Positions 32,531 through 41,800 of a stretch of 64,000 nucleotides of DNA are shown here, one piece after another (within the stretch, counting starts at the first letter, position 1; every line of letters starts with the position of its first letter). The notes beneath the pieces were generated by a model, which had not been told where the DNA came from, did no database searches, and saw only the letters and a list, made by a program, of their open reading frames with translations. The translations under genes and the position numbers were made by a program. Source of the DNA: Bacillota bacterium (GTDB lineage Bacteria; Bacillota; Clostridia; Acetivibrionales; DTU013); contig JAEZCO010000070.1 of NCBI GenBank assembly GCA_023433505.1, positions 86,377 to 150,376 on the forward strand, given 5' to 3'.

Positions 32531-33116
32531 TAAGCTCAAAGTTGAGATCCGTTCAACCGGAGAAGGCGAGAAACAAAAAAAGAAAATTACCGGTTACGCT
32601 GTAAAGTGGGATCAGCTTTCAGACCCTATTTGGGGTATGTTTCAGGAACGATTCAGAAAAGGAGCTTTTTCAAACTGCTTAAGCAATAATCCGGATGTGA
32701 TAGGCGATTGGCAGCATGATATGAGTGAGATTATGGGAAGGACAACTGCAGGTACATTGATTGTTGAAGAGGATGACATTGGCTTGCGGTATGAAATCGA
32801 CCCGCCTTCTTGGGCTGAGAAGCATATTGAAACTATTGAAAGAGGTGATGTGACAGGCTCCAGTTTCATATTTCAGGCTACAAAAACCGAATGGGATGAT
32901 ACAAATCCCGATATGAGCATAAGAACTGTAATTGAAGCAGAGTTGATAGAAGTATCACCAGTGACCTTTCCTGCATACCCTCAATCGGAAGCCGGAATAA
33001 GGTCGGCACAAGAGATCCTGAATGAGCATAGAAAGGACATAAAAGGGCCTGAAACTGACTATAAGTTAGATAATTTGAGGATAAAAATAAACTTTTTAAG
33101 CAAAAGGTACAAATAA
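32490..33116 (+). CDS. HK97-type prohead protease
   Basis: A 208-residue serine protease that matures the capsid precursor. The fold is shown by ITGYAVKWDQLSDPI, the catalytic His in DWQHDMSEIMGRT and the Ser in GDVTGSSFIF. The start is TTG at 32490 with GGGAGGT before it, inside the portal gene. It is followed by a small terminator and then the capsid gene. Confidence 0.9.
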   Translation: MDHKITQEKELRSNKLKVEIRSTGEGEKQKKKITGYAVKWDQLSDPIWGMFQERFRKGAFSNCLSNNPDVIGDWQHDMSEIMGRTTAGTLIVEEDDIGLRYEIDPPSWAEKHIETIERGDVTGSSFIFQATKTEWDDTNPDMSIRTVIEAELIEVSPVTFPAYPQSEAGIRSAQEILNEHRKDIKGPETDYKLDNLRIKINFLSKRYK

Positions 33117-33127
33117 CAAGGCAAACT

Positions 33128-33149
33128 GCACCTGAAAGGGTGCTTTTTT
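33128..33149 (+). terminator. Small attenuator between protease and capsid genes
   Basis: GCACC pairs with GGTGC across a six-base loop, followed by six Ts. The stem is short, so partial termination is likely, perhaps setting the protease to capsid ratio together with a promoter not identified here. Confidence 0.55.
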
Positions 33150-33180
33150 AATGCAAAAATATTTTAAACGGAGGTAAACC

Positions 33181-34407
33181 ATGTCAAGAGCAAAAATTAT
33201 CATGGAAAAGCGCCAGCAGGTTGCAAAGCTGGTTACTGATGTCCGTGCCCTTATGGACAAAGCGGATTTTGAAAAAAGGTCGTTGAGTCAGGAGGAAAGA
33301 AATTCTATTTCTACTATGGAAAAGGATATCGACAGGCTTGAGGATGAAGCCAACCTAGAGGAAAGGCAGTTGGAAAGGGAGCGCAAACTCGGAGGAGATC
33401 CAAAACCGGGACTGGATCCAAAGCCGGAAGACAGAGCCAAACCTAGAGCATCCGAAGAATACCGCTCAGCTTACAGCAAATATTTGCTCGATGGCCCCAG
33501 GGCTATCTATACCGAAGCTGAAATGAGGGCGATCCAAGCTGACAATGCAATTACCGGCGGTATGTTTATGAGCCCCACACAGTTTGTTGATGAACTGATC
33601 AGGGATATAGACAATAATGTAGTTATTGCAGGGTTGTCCAGAAACTTCACCATAACCACAGCTCAAAGCTTAGGTGCTCCATCGCTTGATAATGATATTG
33701 ATGATGCCGACTGGACAGCAGAAATTCAAGCAGCAGCTGAAACTTCTGATATCAAGATAGGTGAAAGGGAGCTGACGCCTCACCAGGCATCAAAGCTTGT
33801 GAAGATATCCAATAAGTTATTGAGTTATGGCACTCAGTCCCCTGACACGCTTGTCAGGGAAAGATTGGGATATAAGTTCGGCATAACTCAGGAAAAGGTA
33901 TTCATGACTGGTGATGGTTCACAAAAACCACTAGGCTTGTTTACTGCTTCGCCGCTTGGCATTTCCACATCCTATGATATTCAGACCGGCAGTGCAACTG
34001 ATATGACTGCAGACGGTTTGATGGACGCGTTGTATGACTTGAAGGAGGGGTATCAGAAAAAGGCAACCTGGCTATTCCATAGGGATGCCGTGAAAAAAAT
34101 CCGTAAGCTGAAGGATTCTACGAACACATATATCTGGCAGCCAGGGTTGTCCGGAGGGAATCCTCCTTTGATTCTTGAGCGTCCATATGTTATCTCAGAA
34201 TATGTACCCAATACATTTACCTCTGGTAAATATGTTGGTATTGTAGGTGACTTCAGCTATTACTGGATAGTCAAGCGTTTTGGCTTAGCAATCCAAGTAC
34301 TCAAGGAACTATATGCCGTAACCAACCAGACCGGATACATAGGCAGGCTTGAAGTTGATGCAATGCCTGTGCTGGGCGCAGCATTCAGACGTTTGAAAAC
34401 TAACTAA
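33181..34407 (+). CDS. Major capsid protein, HK97 fold
   Basis: 408 residues. The N-terminal about 105 residues form a helical, charged delta/scaffold domain (KRQQVAKLVTDVRALMDKADFEKR, then a Glu/Lys-rich coiled coil) that the protease would remove. The remainder is the HK97 shell domain: GGMFMSPTQFVDELIRDID, QEKVFMTGDGSQKPLGLF, ATWLFHRDAVKKIRKLKD, GYIGRLEVDAMPVLGAAFRRLK. CGGAGG lies before the ATG. Confidence 0.95.
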   Translation: MSRAKIIMEKRQQVAKLVTDVRALMDKADFEKRSLSQEERNSISTMEKDIDRLEDEANLEERQLERERKLGGDPKPGLDPKPEDRAKPRASEEYRSAYSKYLLDGPRAIYTEAEMRAIQADNAITGGMFMSPTQFVDELIRDIDNNVVIAGLSRNFTITTAQSLGAPSLDNDIDDADWTAEIQAAAETSDIKIGERELTPHQASKLVKISNKLLSYGTQSPDTLVRERLGYKFGITQEKVFMTGDGSQKPLGLFTASPLGISTSYDIQTGSATDMTADGLMDALYDLKEGYQKKATWLFHRDAVKKIRKLKDSTNTYIWQPGLSGGNPPLILERPYVISEYVPNTFTSGKYVGIVGDFSYYWIVKRFGLAIQVLKELYAVTNQTGYIGRLEVDAMPVLGAAFRRLKTN

Positions 34408-34426
34408 GAAGGAGGAAATGAATAAC

Positions 34427-34870
34427 ATGAATAATACACTTTTAAATGCTTCGAAGACAACCCGCGTAATGAATGCAATTGCAGCGGGTACTACTAACCA
34501 AAACAGCAGTGTTATAGATATGCAGGGATTCGAGGGCATAACGTTTACAGCCATTTTTGGCACCCTCACGGCTACAGCTGTGACCGGCATTAAGGTGCAG
34601 CAGGGAAATCAGTCAGATGGATCTGATGCACAGGATCTTGCAGGCTCAGCAGTATCAATCCCGGATACCGGCAGTAATAAGGTTCTTATTACAGAAATTT
34701 ACAAGCCTACAAAAAGGTATGTAAGATGTATAGTCACAAGAGGTACAGCCAATGCTGTAATTGATGGGGTTATTGCTCAACAGTTTGGAGCAAGAATAGA
34801 TCCTCCTGTACAGGATTCAAGTGTGGCTGCTTCAGATCATTGGGTAAGCCCTGCTGAGGGTGTAGCCTAA
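34427..34870 (+). CDS. Putative head accessory/decoration protein
   Basis: A protein of about 147 residues, rich in beta strands, Gly, Thr and Ala (GFEGITFTAIFGTLTATAVTGIKV, KRYVRCIVTRGTANAVIDGVIAQQFGAR), following the capsid gene. Such a position and composition fits a capsid-associated protein, but I recognise no named family. AGGAGG favours the second ATG at 34427 over 34418. Confidence 0.65.
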   Translation: MNNTLLNASKTTRVMNAIAAGTTNQNSSVIDMQGFEGITFTAIFGTLTATAVTGIKVQQGNQSDGSDAQDLAGSAVSIPDTGSNKVLITEIYKPTKRYVRCIVTRGTANAVIDGVIAQQFGARIDPPVQDSSVAASDHWVSPAEGVA

Positions 34871-34947
34871 TAACCTATAAATAAAAGTTGAAGTGATAAC
34901 CGGTCAGTAATTCTGGCCGGTTGCCTTTTGAAAGGAAGATGACCTTT

Positions 34948-35268
34948 TTGAAAATAAGAATGAGGACATTGGCAGCGGGACCGAATGGAGTCCTGGAAGT
35001 TGGAAAGACATATGATATCGAGGACAAAGAAGCAAAGCAGTTGATTGAGGGCAGATATGCAGTGTCTGTTGAGGATCCTGCTGCAGAAAAAAGCAAGAGG
35101 AAAAAGGAAGAATTGCCTGACGGGCTCAAACTGCTTGCTGGTGGTTATTACGAACTTCCCAATGGTGAAAAGGTCCAGGGCAAAGAAGCTGCTATCGAAG
35201 CGATGAAGGCTTTGGAAGGTGGTAATGACAATGTCGGTAATCAAAATAATAACCCCCCCGGCCTGTGA
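34948..35268 (+). CDS. Small phage protein with DUF7302-like N-terminus
   Basis: A 106-residue protein. The start MKIRMRTLAAGPNGVLEVGKTYDI, in two blocks, followed by EAKQLIEGRYAV is a short beta-helix module like the one encoded at 36500-36658. The C-terminal half is charged and ends in an Asn/Pro tail. TTG at 34948 is chosen, with AAGGA upstream; the frame is open from 34921. The function is unknown, in the head-to-tail region. Confidence 0.6.
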   Translation: MKIRMRTLAAGPNGVLEVGKTYDIEDKEAKQLIEGRYAVSVEDPAAEKSKRKKEELPDGLKLLAGGYYELPNGEKVQGKEAAIEAMKALEGGNDNVGNQNNNPPGL

Positions 35269-35782
35269 GCCATTAACCTTAACCGAAGCACAGATATATC
35301 TTCGCACGGATGAAGACATTTCTGCTTTAATAACTGCAGCTCGCGAATGGTGCGAAGATTATCAAGGCAAGAAGTATATTACACAGACACTGGAATTGAT
35401 TCTTGATAGCTTTCCGGAAACGATTGAATTTAGAAATTGCTCTCCTGTTCAGTCCATAACCAGTATTAAGTATACGGACTATACCGGATTGGAATCGACA
35501 ATAGAAACTTCAGAGTATATTCTCGACAATGACAGTTTTGTGAACAGGATAGTCACCTCATACGGAAAGGCATGGCCGTCTGTTCTGCTTCAAGCCATAA
35601 ATGGTGTCCGTGTAAGATTTATCGCAGGATATGGGAGCGAATCAGCAGTCCCTCAATCTGTTAAACAGGCAATGATTCTTCAAATACGGCTTCTCTACAA
35701 CTATTATAGTCCTGATGAAAGGGAAAAACTTGAGAGGGCTCGGGATGCATTGCTTGGCATGAGGCGGGTGGTGCCTGTATGA
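35225..35782 (+). CDS. Head-tail connector protein (gp6/gp15-like)
   Basis: A protein of about 185 residues. LTLTEAQIYLRTDEDISALITAAREWCEDYQGKKY, in blocks, and VKQAMILQIRLLYNYYSPDERE are characteristic of the phage gp6-like connector family. These form a ring beneath the portal. The start is one of the ATGs at 35225 or 35231, overlapping the previous gene. The stop overlaps the next gene by four bases (ATGA). Confidence 0.88.
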   Translation: MTMSVIKIITPPACEPLTLTEAQIYLRTDEDISALITAAREWCEDYQGKKYITQTLELILDSFPETIEFRNCSPVQSITSIKYTDYTGLESTIETSEYILDNDSFVNRIVTSYGKAWPSVLLQAINGVRVRFIAGYGSESAVPQSVKQAMILQIRLLYNYYSPDEREKLERARDALLGMRRVVPV

Positions 35783-36105
35783 TAAACTCGGAAAAGTTGG
35801 ATCAAAGGATAACCCTACAACCACTTGATGATTCGGAACGGGGATCTGACGGGTCAACTATCAATGATTACAGTCAAAACAATATAACTGTTTGGGCTGA
35901 AAACGTTACCCAATCCGGGCGGGAATTTTTTTCTGCTCAGAAGCAGAATACAGAAACACAGGCATTGTTCCGTGTTAGGTATCGTTCAGGAATAGATACA
36001 AAATGGAGAGTTCAATACGGTTCACGGACATTCGATATACTTTTTATTGATGATACCAAAAAACGGCATGGCGAGTTGCTATTGGCTTGTAAAGAGGTGG
36101 TTTGA
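35779..36105 (+). CDS. Phage head closure protein (SPP1 gp16-like)
   Basis: A 108-residue beta-rich protein: LDQRITLQPLDDSERG, VWAENVTQSGREFFSAQKQNTET, RVRYRSGIDTKWRVQYG, FDILFIDDTKKRHGELLL. This is the head-tail joining/stopper family that seals the capsid after packaging. It overlaps its neighbours at both ends. Confidence 0.88.
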   Translation: MINSEKLDQRITLQPLDDSERGSDGSTINDYSQNNITVWAENVTQSGREFFSAQKQNTETQALFRVRYRSGIDTKWRVQYGSRTFDILFIDDTKKRHGELLLACKEVV

Positions 36106-36497
36106 TGGAAATAAACGATGCTTTATTCACTTACCTCTCCGGATATGCTGGCCTTACAGTTTTGGTTGGTGATCGTATCTATCCCGACATATTACCACAG
36201 AAAAACACTGGTTCAGCAATAGCATACCAATTGATTTCGCGGGTTCGTGATCATCTTTTCAGACAGGATTCAAACATGGCTCGCAGCAGGTACCAATTTT
36301 CCGCATATGCCTCAAGCCGGTCTATCTCAAAGGCTGTTGCAAAACAATTGAGGCTTGCATTGCAAAACTATACCGGGTTTATGAATGGAGTTAATATTAG
36401 TGCTGTTGAAATAGACGGCGAGGTTGATGATTATGAACCGGATACTTTTCTCTATTCGACGAAGACAGATTTTTTAATATGGCACGAGGAGGCATGA
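36105..36497 (+). CDS. Tail terminator/completion protein, DUF3168 family
   Basis: 130 residues. DALFTYLSGYAGLTVLVGDRIYPDILPQ and a C-terminal DDYEPDTFLYSTKTDFLIWHEE follow the DUF3168/gp17-like pattern, which caps the tail tube before head attachment. The ATG overlaps the previous stop (TGATG), with AAGAGGTGG before it. Confidence 0.82.
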   Translation: MEINDALFTYLSGYAGLTVLVGDRIYPDILPQKNTGSAIAYQLISRVRDHLFRQDSNMARSRYQFSAYASSRSISKAVAKQLRLALQNYTGFMNGVNISAVEIDGEVDDYEPDTFLYSTKTDFLIWHEEA

Positions 36498-36499
36498 AC

Positions 36500-36658
36500 A
36501 TGAAGATAATCATGCTTATAACACAAAACACGCCTGAAGGCATATACGCAGAGGGAAATGAATACGGCCTGAGCGAAGGCCAAGCAAAAACATGGATAGC
36601 TTGCGGAATAGCCAAACCGGTTGTAACCACAAGGAAAAGGAAAGGGGATGATGATTGA
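36500..36658 (+). CDS. Small phage protein, DUF7302-like
   Basis: A 52-residue protein (KIIMLITQNTPEGIYAEGNE, GLSEGQAKTWIACGIAKPV) with a basic tail. It resembles the N-terminal module of the protein at 34948. GGAGG lies 7 bases before the ATG at 36500; another in-frame ATG is at 36494. Its stop overlaps the tail tube gene ATG (TGATG). Confidence 0.6.
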   Translation: MKIIMLITQNTPEGIYAEGNEYGLSEGQAKTWIACGIAKPVVTTRKRKGDDD

Positions 36659-37356
36659 TGGGGTTTGGTCATGGAAAAAACATTGATGTTTATGCAAATG
36701 GATATGACCTTACGGGTTATTTTGATAGCATCGACCAGGGTGGTACTGCAAAAACAGCAGAGACGACAACGTTTGGGTCAACTGCCGATACCTTTGTTGC
36801 TGGTACGAAAAACGGCACATTGTCAGCCGAAGGTTTTTTTGACGGTGCCGCTAATGCTGTTGATGCTATATTATCTGCCGCTTTAGCGGGGGCAGTAAAC
36901 TGGTTATGGTGGCCCCAAAACGACAATATAGGGAATTACGGCTATGGGATGGCAGCATTAGAAACCAGCTATAGCGTAAAGGGGTCTATCAGTGCTGCGG
37001 TAAGGGTTGCAGTTGCGGCACAATCCAATGTTGGCATTGAGAGAGTAAGAAGCTTGCATGCACTTGGGTCGGAAAGTGCTACCGGGAACGCAGCAGGCCA
37101 GGATGACAGCGCAGCATCAACCGGTGGAGGGTCAGGATATATTGAATGTACGACAGCAAGCGGCACACTGGCTTGCACAATAGAGCATTCGACAGATAAT
37201 TCGACATTTACAACGCTTGCGTCATTTACTAATATCACTGCGGCGAATAAGTCCGAAAGGATTATCTTTGCTGGTACGGTAAACAGATATGTAAGGGCTA
37301 AATGGACCATTACTGGAGGGCCATTTACTTTTGCAGTTGGAATTCATAGAAATTAA
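36658..37356 (+). CDS. Tail tube-like protein with C-terminal beta-sandwich extension
   Basis: 232 residues. The N-terminal about 125 residues (GFGHGKNIDVYANGYDLT, KTAETTTFGSTADTFVAGTKNGT) are a tail-tube-type domain paralogous to the next gene. The C-terminal about 90 residues (GYIECTTASGTLACTIEHST, VNRYVRAKWTITGGPFTFAVGI) form a discoidin-like or Ig-like beta-sandwich that would decorate the tube surface. It is the first of two tandem paralogues. Confidence 0.75.
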   Translation: MGFGHGKNIDVYANGYDLTGYFDSIDQGGTAKTAETTTFGSTADTFVAGTKNGTLSAEGFFDGAANAVDAILSAALAGAVNWLWWPQNDNIGNYGYGMAALETSYSVKGSISAAVRVAVAAQSNVGIERVRSLHALGSESATGNAAGQDDSAASTGGGSGYIECTTASGTLACTIEHSTDNSTFTTLASFTNITAANKSERIIFAGTVNRYVRAKWTITGGPFTFAVGIHRN

Positions 37357-37375
37357 TTAGAGGGGAGAAAAAACA

Positions 37376-37777
37376 ATGTTTGGACATGGCAAGAATACTC
37401 TTTTTAAGATTGATGATAGTGGCGGCACTTTGAGAGATATATCACCTTATCTAACGGATGTAGACTTCCCTCAAAGCGTCAAAACAGCAGAAACAACTAC
37501 ATTTGGAGCTTCTGCTGATACCTTTGTTGCCGGTACAAAAAATGCAACAATAAGCATATCTGGGTTGTTTGACCCTACTGTTGATGGATACTTGGCAGGC
37601 ATACTGGGGATGACTGGGACGTTTGAATATGGACCACAGGGGAGTACAACAACTAACATCAAATATACCGGTGAATGTATTTGTACGGCATATAATGTCA
37701 AGGGGGCAGTAGGCGGTGCCGTACAGGCAACAGCTTCGTTCCAGGTAACGGGTGCTATAACCCGGGGAACATATTAA
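37376..37777 (+). CDS. Tail tube protein paralogue
   Basis: 133 residues, starting MFGHGKNTLFKID. It shares VKTAETTTFGASADTFVAGTKN and the VKGAVGGAVQATASFQVTG ending with the preceding gene but lacks the C-terminal extension. One of the two is probably the main tube subunit; the shorter is the better candidate. It is followed by the frameshifted tail chaperone pair, the canonical order in long-tailed phages. Confidence 0.75.
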   Translation: MFGHGKNTLFKIDDSGGTLRDISPYLTDVDFPQSVKTAETTTFGASADTFVAGTKNATISISGLFDPTVDGYLAGILGMTGTFEYGPQGSTTTNIKYTGECICTAYNVKGAVGGAVQATASFQVTGAITRGTY

Positions 37778-37794
37778 TTTGTGAGGTGGATGTA

Positions 37795-38208
37795 ATGATA
37801 AAAATAATTAACCGGGAAGATATCCTTGCAGCCAGAAATTTCGGTATCAAGGAAATTGAAATACCGGAATGGAATGGTTGCGTCCTTATCCGTAAATGGA
37901 GCGGGAAAGACAGGTCAAAGTTCCTGCAGGCGTCTGTGAAAATAGACGAAAATAATGTAGGCGTCAACTACGATACAATTTTCGAAAATCAGATGCTTGT
38001 TGTTGCGCTGAGCTTATGCGACGAAAATGGGAAAAGATTGTTTACAAATTCTCCGGAGGATATAGCTGCCATAGGTGAGATTGATTCTGGGGCACTGCAG
38101 GTTATCTACGAGGAAGCATTAATGCTTAATGCTTTGAAAACAACCTCTCTTACTGATGCAGCAAAAAACTCAGAGCCTGTCCAGAGCGAAAATTCTATTT
38201 CAGTCTAG
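37795..38208 (+). CDS. Tail assembly chaperone, gpG-like
   Basis: 137 residues, produced without frameshift. ILAARNFGIKEIEIPEWNGCVLIRKWSGKDR is typical of siphovirus tail chaperones that coat the tape measure protein. Near the 3' end an A-AAA-AAC slippery heptamer (38163-38169) lies in the right phase for a -1 shift into the T frame. GTGAGGTGG lies before the ATG at 37795. Confidence 0.85.
   Translation: MIKIINREDILAARNFGIKEIEIPEWNGCVLIRKWSGKDRSKFLQASVKIDENNVGVNYDTIFENQMLVVALSLCDENGKRLFTNSPEDIAAIGEIDSGALQVIYEEALMLNALKTTSLTDAAKNSEPVQSENSISV
38163..38169 (+). promoter_or_regulatory. Programmed -1 frameshift site (A AAA AAC)
   Basis: The heptamer is in phase with the G frame (GCA AAA AAC). After slippage the ribosome reads CTC at 38169 and continues without a stop to 38348. 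Confidence 0.8.
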
Positions 38209-38348
38209 CGCTTGAGCTAGGCATGACAGTAGATGAATTACTGGACAGGATGTCATCGGAGGAATTAACTGAATGGCGAGCCTTTTCTATTTTAAGACAA
38301 GAAGAAAATGAATGGGAAGAGCAAAAACGTCGGATAAATGGGGGCTGA
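38169..38348 (+). CDS. Tail chaperone T extension, made by -1 frameshift as a G-T fusion
   Basis: An open frame with no ribosome site of its own at the junction. It encodes ALELGMTVDELLDRMSSEEL and TEWRAFSILRQEENEWEEQK, the usual T-domain pattern. The fusion protein would be about 184 residues (37795-38169 joined to 38169-38348). The T domain recruits the tube protein to the tape measure. Confidence 0.78.
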   Translation, partial: LRACPERKFYFSLALELGMTVDELLDRMSSEELTEWRAFSILRQEENEWEEQKRRINGG

Positions 38349-38382
38349 AACATGCCTCCATTTATTTTTGAGGTGAAAATTT

Positions 38383-38817
38383 ATGACAGATATTCAATTT
38401 GATTTATCCGGATTCCAAGAAATGATAGATACACTTGACAGTATGGGTAAAGAGGGAGAAAAATTATTCAAAAAAGCCCTGGACGAAGGTGCAAAGCCTG
38501 TCTTGGAAGCAATGAAAAGGAAGGCGCCTATTTATTCCGGCCCCCCCAAAAAAGGTATTACCCCAGGATTGCTCAGAGACAACATAAAAGTAGGGCAAGT
38601 CCGTAAAAACAAAGATGGAGTTTTCTCTCAAGTGGTCGGCCCTGGCAAAGGTGACATTTCCAAGGTGTTCTATGGTAAATTTTCAGAATATGGCACATCA
38701 AGCGAACCGGCGAAACCATGGATGCGCCCTGCATTTGATGAAAGTCAGGGAGAAGCTTATAACATCATAGAAAACACCCTGCAGGAGGGTATTGAACAGG
38801 CATTTAATAAAAAATAA
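38383..38817 (+). CDS. HK97-gp10-type tail-to-head joining protein
   Basis: 144 residues. FDLSGFQEMIDTLDSMGKEGEKLFKKAL, KRKAPIYSGPPKKGITPGLLRDNI and EYGTSSEPAKPWMRPAFDE are clear HK97-gp10 family features. This gene normally lies between head closure and DUF3168 genes; here it sits between the chaperones and the tape measure, an altered order. GAGGTG lies before the ATG. Confidence 0.88.
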   Translation: MTDIQFDLSGFQEMIDTLDSMGKEGEKLFKKALDEGAKPVLEAMKRKAPIYSGPPKKGITPGLLRDNIKVGQVRKNKDGVFSQVVGPGKGDISKVFYGKFSEYGTSSEPAKPWMRPAFDESQGEAYNIIENTLQEGIEQAFNKK

Positions 38818-38831
38818 CGGTGGTGGGACAA

Positions 38832-41800
38832 ATGGCTGAAAAGTCAATGGTATCCAAACTGATACTCGATGCATCCTCTTATCAAAAGGGGATAGATGTA
38901 GCGAAAGCTGCAACCAAAGAAATTAATAAAGAGCTTGAGTTATGGAAAACACAAAACAAAGCTGCTGGCGACAGTGCCAAATACCTTGAACAGCAGTTAA
39001 AAACTCAGAAACAAGCTCAGCAAATATTAAGTGATGAAATGACTGTATCCCTGAAAAGATATAATGACATTATAGATAAGCAGGGCGAAGGATCCAAGGC
39101 TGCAATTAGCATGAAAACAAAAATCCTTGATTTGCAGATTCAACAAGCCAAATTAAACGAGGAAATACAAAAGGGAGCGGAGCCTTTTTCGAATTTTAAA
39201 AACCATCTTACTGATATATCAAATAACCTTAAGGCAGCAGGAGAAAAAATGGTGTCTGCTGGCAAGAACATGTCAACATATATAACGGCTCCTGCTATTG
39301 CAGCAGGCACGGGAATATTGAAGCTTGCAAGCGATGCAAGCGAATATGCCGACACAATAGGCGTAATGTCAGAAAAGACCGGCATGTCACTTAAATCATT
39401 GCAGGAAATGCAATTTGTAACCAACCAGCTGGATATGGACTTTGAAACTATACCAAATTCCATGACTCAGTTTACAAATCGTCTAAAAGGCGTAGAAAAG
39501 GACTCTGGAGATACAGCGAAAGCCATGAAGGCATTGGGCGTTGACATGCAGGATTCCGCAGGTAAAACGCGGCCTATCAGCGATATATATTCTGAAATTA
39601 TTACTAAGCTTTCAGGGATGAAAAATGAGAGCGACAGAAACATCATGGCGTCAGCCTTGTTTGGTAAGTCATGGTCAGACCTTGCTCCAATGCTCAACGC
39701 CGGATCAGTGGAGATTGAAAAACTTAAAGGCCAAGCACATAACCTGGGACTTGTCATGAGTGACGAGGCTGTAAAAAAAGCGCGAGATTTTGGCGACCAA
39801 ATGGACGCCGTCAAAATGCAGTTCAAGGTCGCTGGGGCAGAGATTGGCACATCGTTTATGCCGGTGATTAAGGATACTCTTATACCGTTCATTCAAAGCA
39901 GTGTCATTCCAACCGTTCAATCGTTCGCAGGACATATCACGGACCTTATTAACTGGTTTAAAGGCTTGAACCCGAATGTACAGTCAACTATAGGCATCAT
40001 TGCTGGATTAGTTGTTGCTGCTGGACCTGCTTTGGTGGTTATAGGAAATATATCAAAAGGTGCAAGCGCTTTAGTCAATGGAGTAAAAGCCGTTACGGGT
40101 GCATTCGGAGCAGTAAAAACAGCAATTGCAGCATTCACAGCGACCACAGGCGCTTCAGCTCTGGCGGTTGTGGGCATTGTAGCAGGTGTTGCTGCTTTAG
40201 CTGCAGGAGCCTATCTACTGATCAAAAATTGGGATACCGCGGTGCCATTTTTTCAAAGCGTATGGACACTTATAAAAAGCGCATTTGCTACAGGTGGAGG
40301 CGCTATAATGGTTGTGGTACGTGAAATACAATTGGGGCTTGCAAAATTCCTTGATTTTACTGCTGGTAACTTATTGTCACTATATAGTGGGCTGTTTGGT
40401 TTCCTTTCCCAAATACCAGGAATAGGCGGCGCGTTTAAGACTGCCCAGGAGGGCATTGATTCATTGAGAGGATCCCTGAAGGGATTTGTAGCGTCCTCGG
40501 AAGAGGACTTGAATGAGGCCAAGTCAAACATAGGAGAGCTGGCCGGACAGACAAAAGAGGCATGGGGCACCATGTCAAAAGCTGCCTCCGAGCTTGGTAA
40601 AGGTATGGGAAATACCATAAAGGAATCTGTGGATAAAGTAAAGGGTATTTTTAAATCCGTTCCTACAGCTGCAAAAACTGTAGAGCCAGATATGAAGCAG
40701 GCCGGTAAGGACGCGGGGACAGCTTATGGAGAGGGGATATCACTTGGAAGTGAAGATGCGGCAAAGAAGGCCAAAGAGGCAGCAGAAAAAGCCAAACAGG
40801 AAATGGTAGCAAATATCAATAGCTTGAACAGTGCTGTATTGGCTGCCCTTAAGCGAAAATATGATGCTCAAAAAAGGCTAGATGACAATGCGCTACAGGA
40901 AGAAACGGAAAACCTAGAAAAATGGAAAAAGGCTCAATTAAAAACAATCAATGAAGTCCATGACCGTGCAATAGCTGCCCTTGATGCCGAGACCAAAACA
41001 AAAACCGAAGCTTTACAGGCCCAGATTGATTCTCTTGATGCTCAATTGTCTGCAGAGGAAAAGGCCAAACAAGAAAAAGAGGAATTGGAAAAGATTTCTT
41101 CTCTCCAGTCTAAACTCTTAGCCGAAAGCGATGCAGCGGAAAAAGAAAGCATTTTAGCTGAGTTGAACGAAGCAATATCTGCACGTAACGAGAGGTTACA
41201 TAAAGAAGAAATTGAAGCGCAAAAAGAGGCACTGCAAAAGCAAATCGAGGCAATACAGTCTGCTGCAGAAGATAAAAAAGCCCAAATAGACGCTGAACTG
41301 GAAGCCCAACAGGAAAGCCTTAATACTCAATACGAGAATGAAAAAGAAAACCTTGATAAGCGCAAGCAAAACATCGACAAATTTTATTCCGATATAGAAA
41401 GTTCTGCATCTCTTTCTGCTGAGGCTCAGAAATTGATAATGAGTAAAAACCAGCAGGAAATTGCTGCTCTCCTTAAAACCTATGGGAATGAATATGAGGA
41501 TTCCGGTAAAACCCTTGGCGAAAGGTTTTTTGATGGGTTCAAGGCTTGGGCTGATCAAGTTTCCCAGTTAATTGGCAATGCCTTTAAAGGTATACCTGGA
41601 AGCGCAGGCCCGGTCCAAAATACGCAAAATGCCAATGTTATTGCTGTTATGAAAGCTAATAGCCAGGCATGGTTTGCTGCTTCAGATGCCGAAAAGAAGC
41701 GGCTTGCAGATATGAATAAAAAACTTGGCGAATCAGCCGGATTAACGAGGGATGAATCTGGAATATGGCACAATCCGGACGGGACAAGGGCATATGCCAA

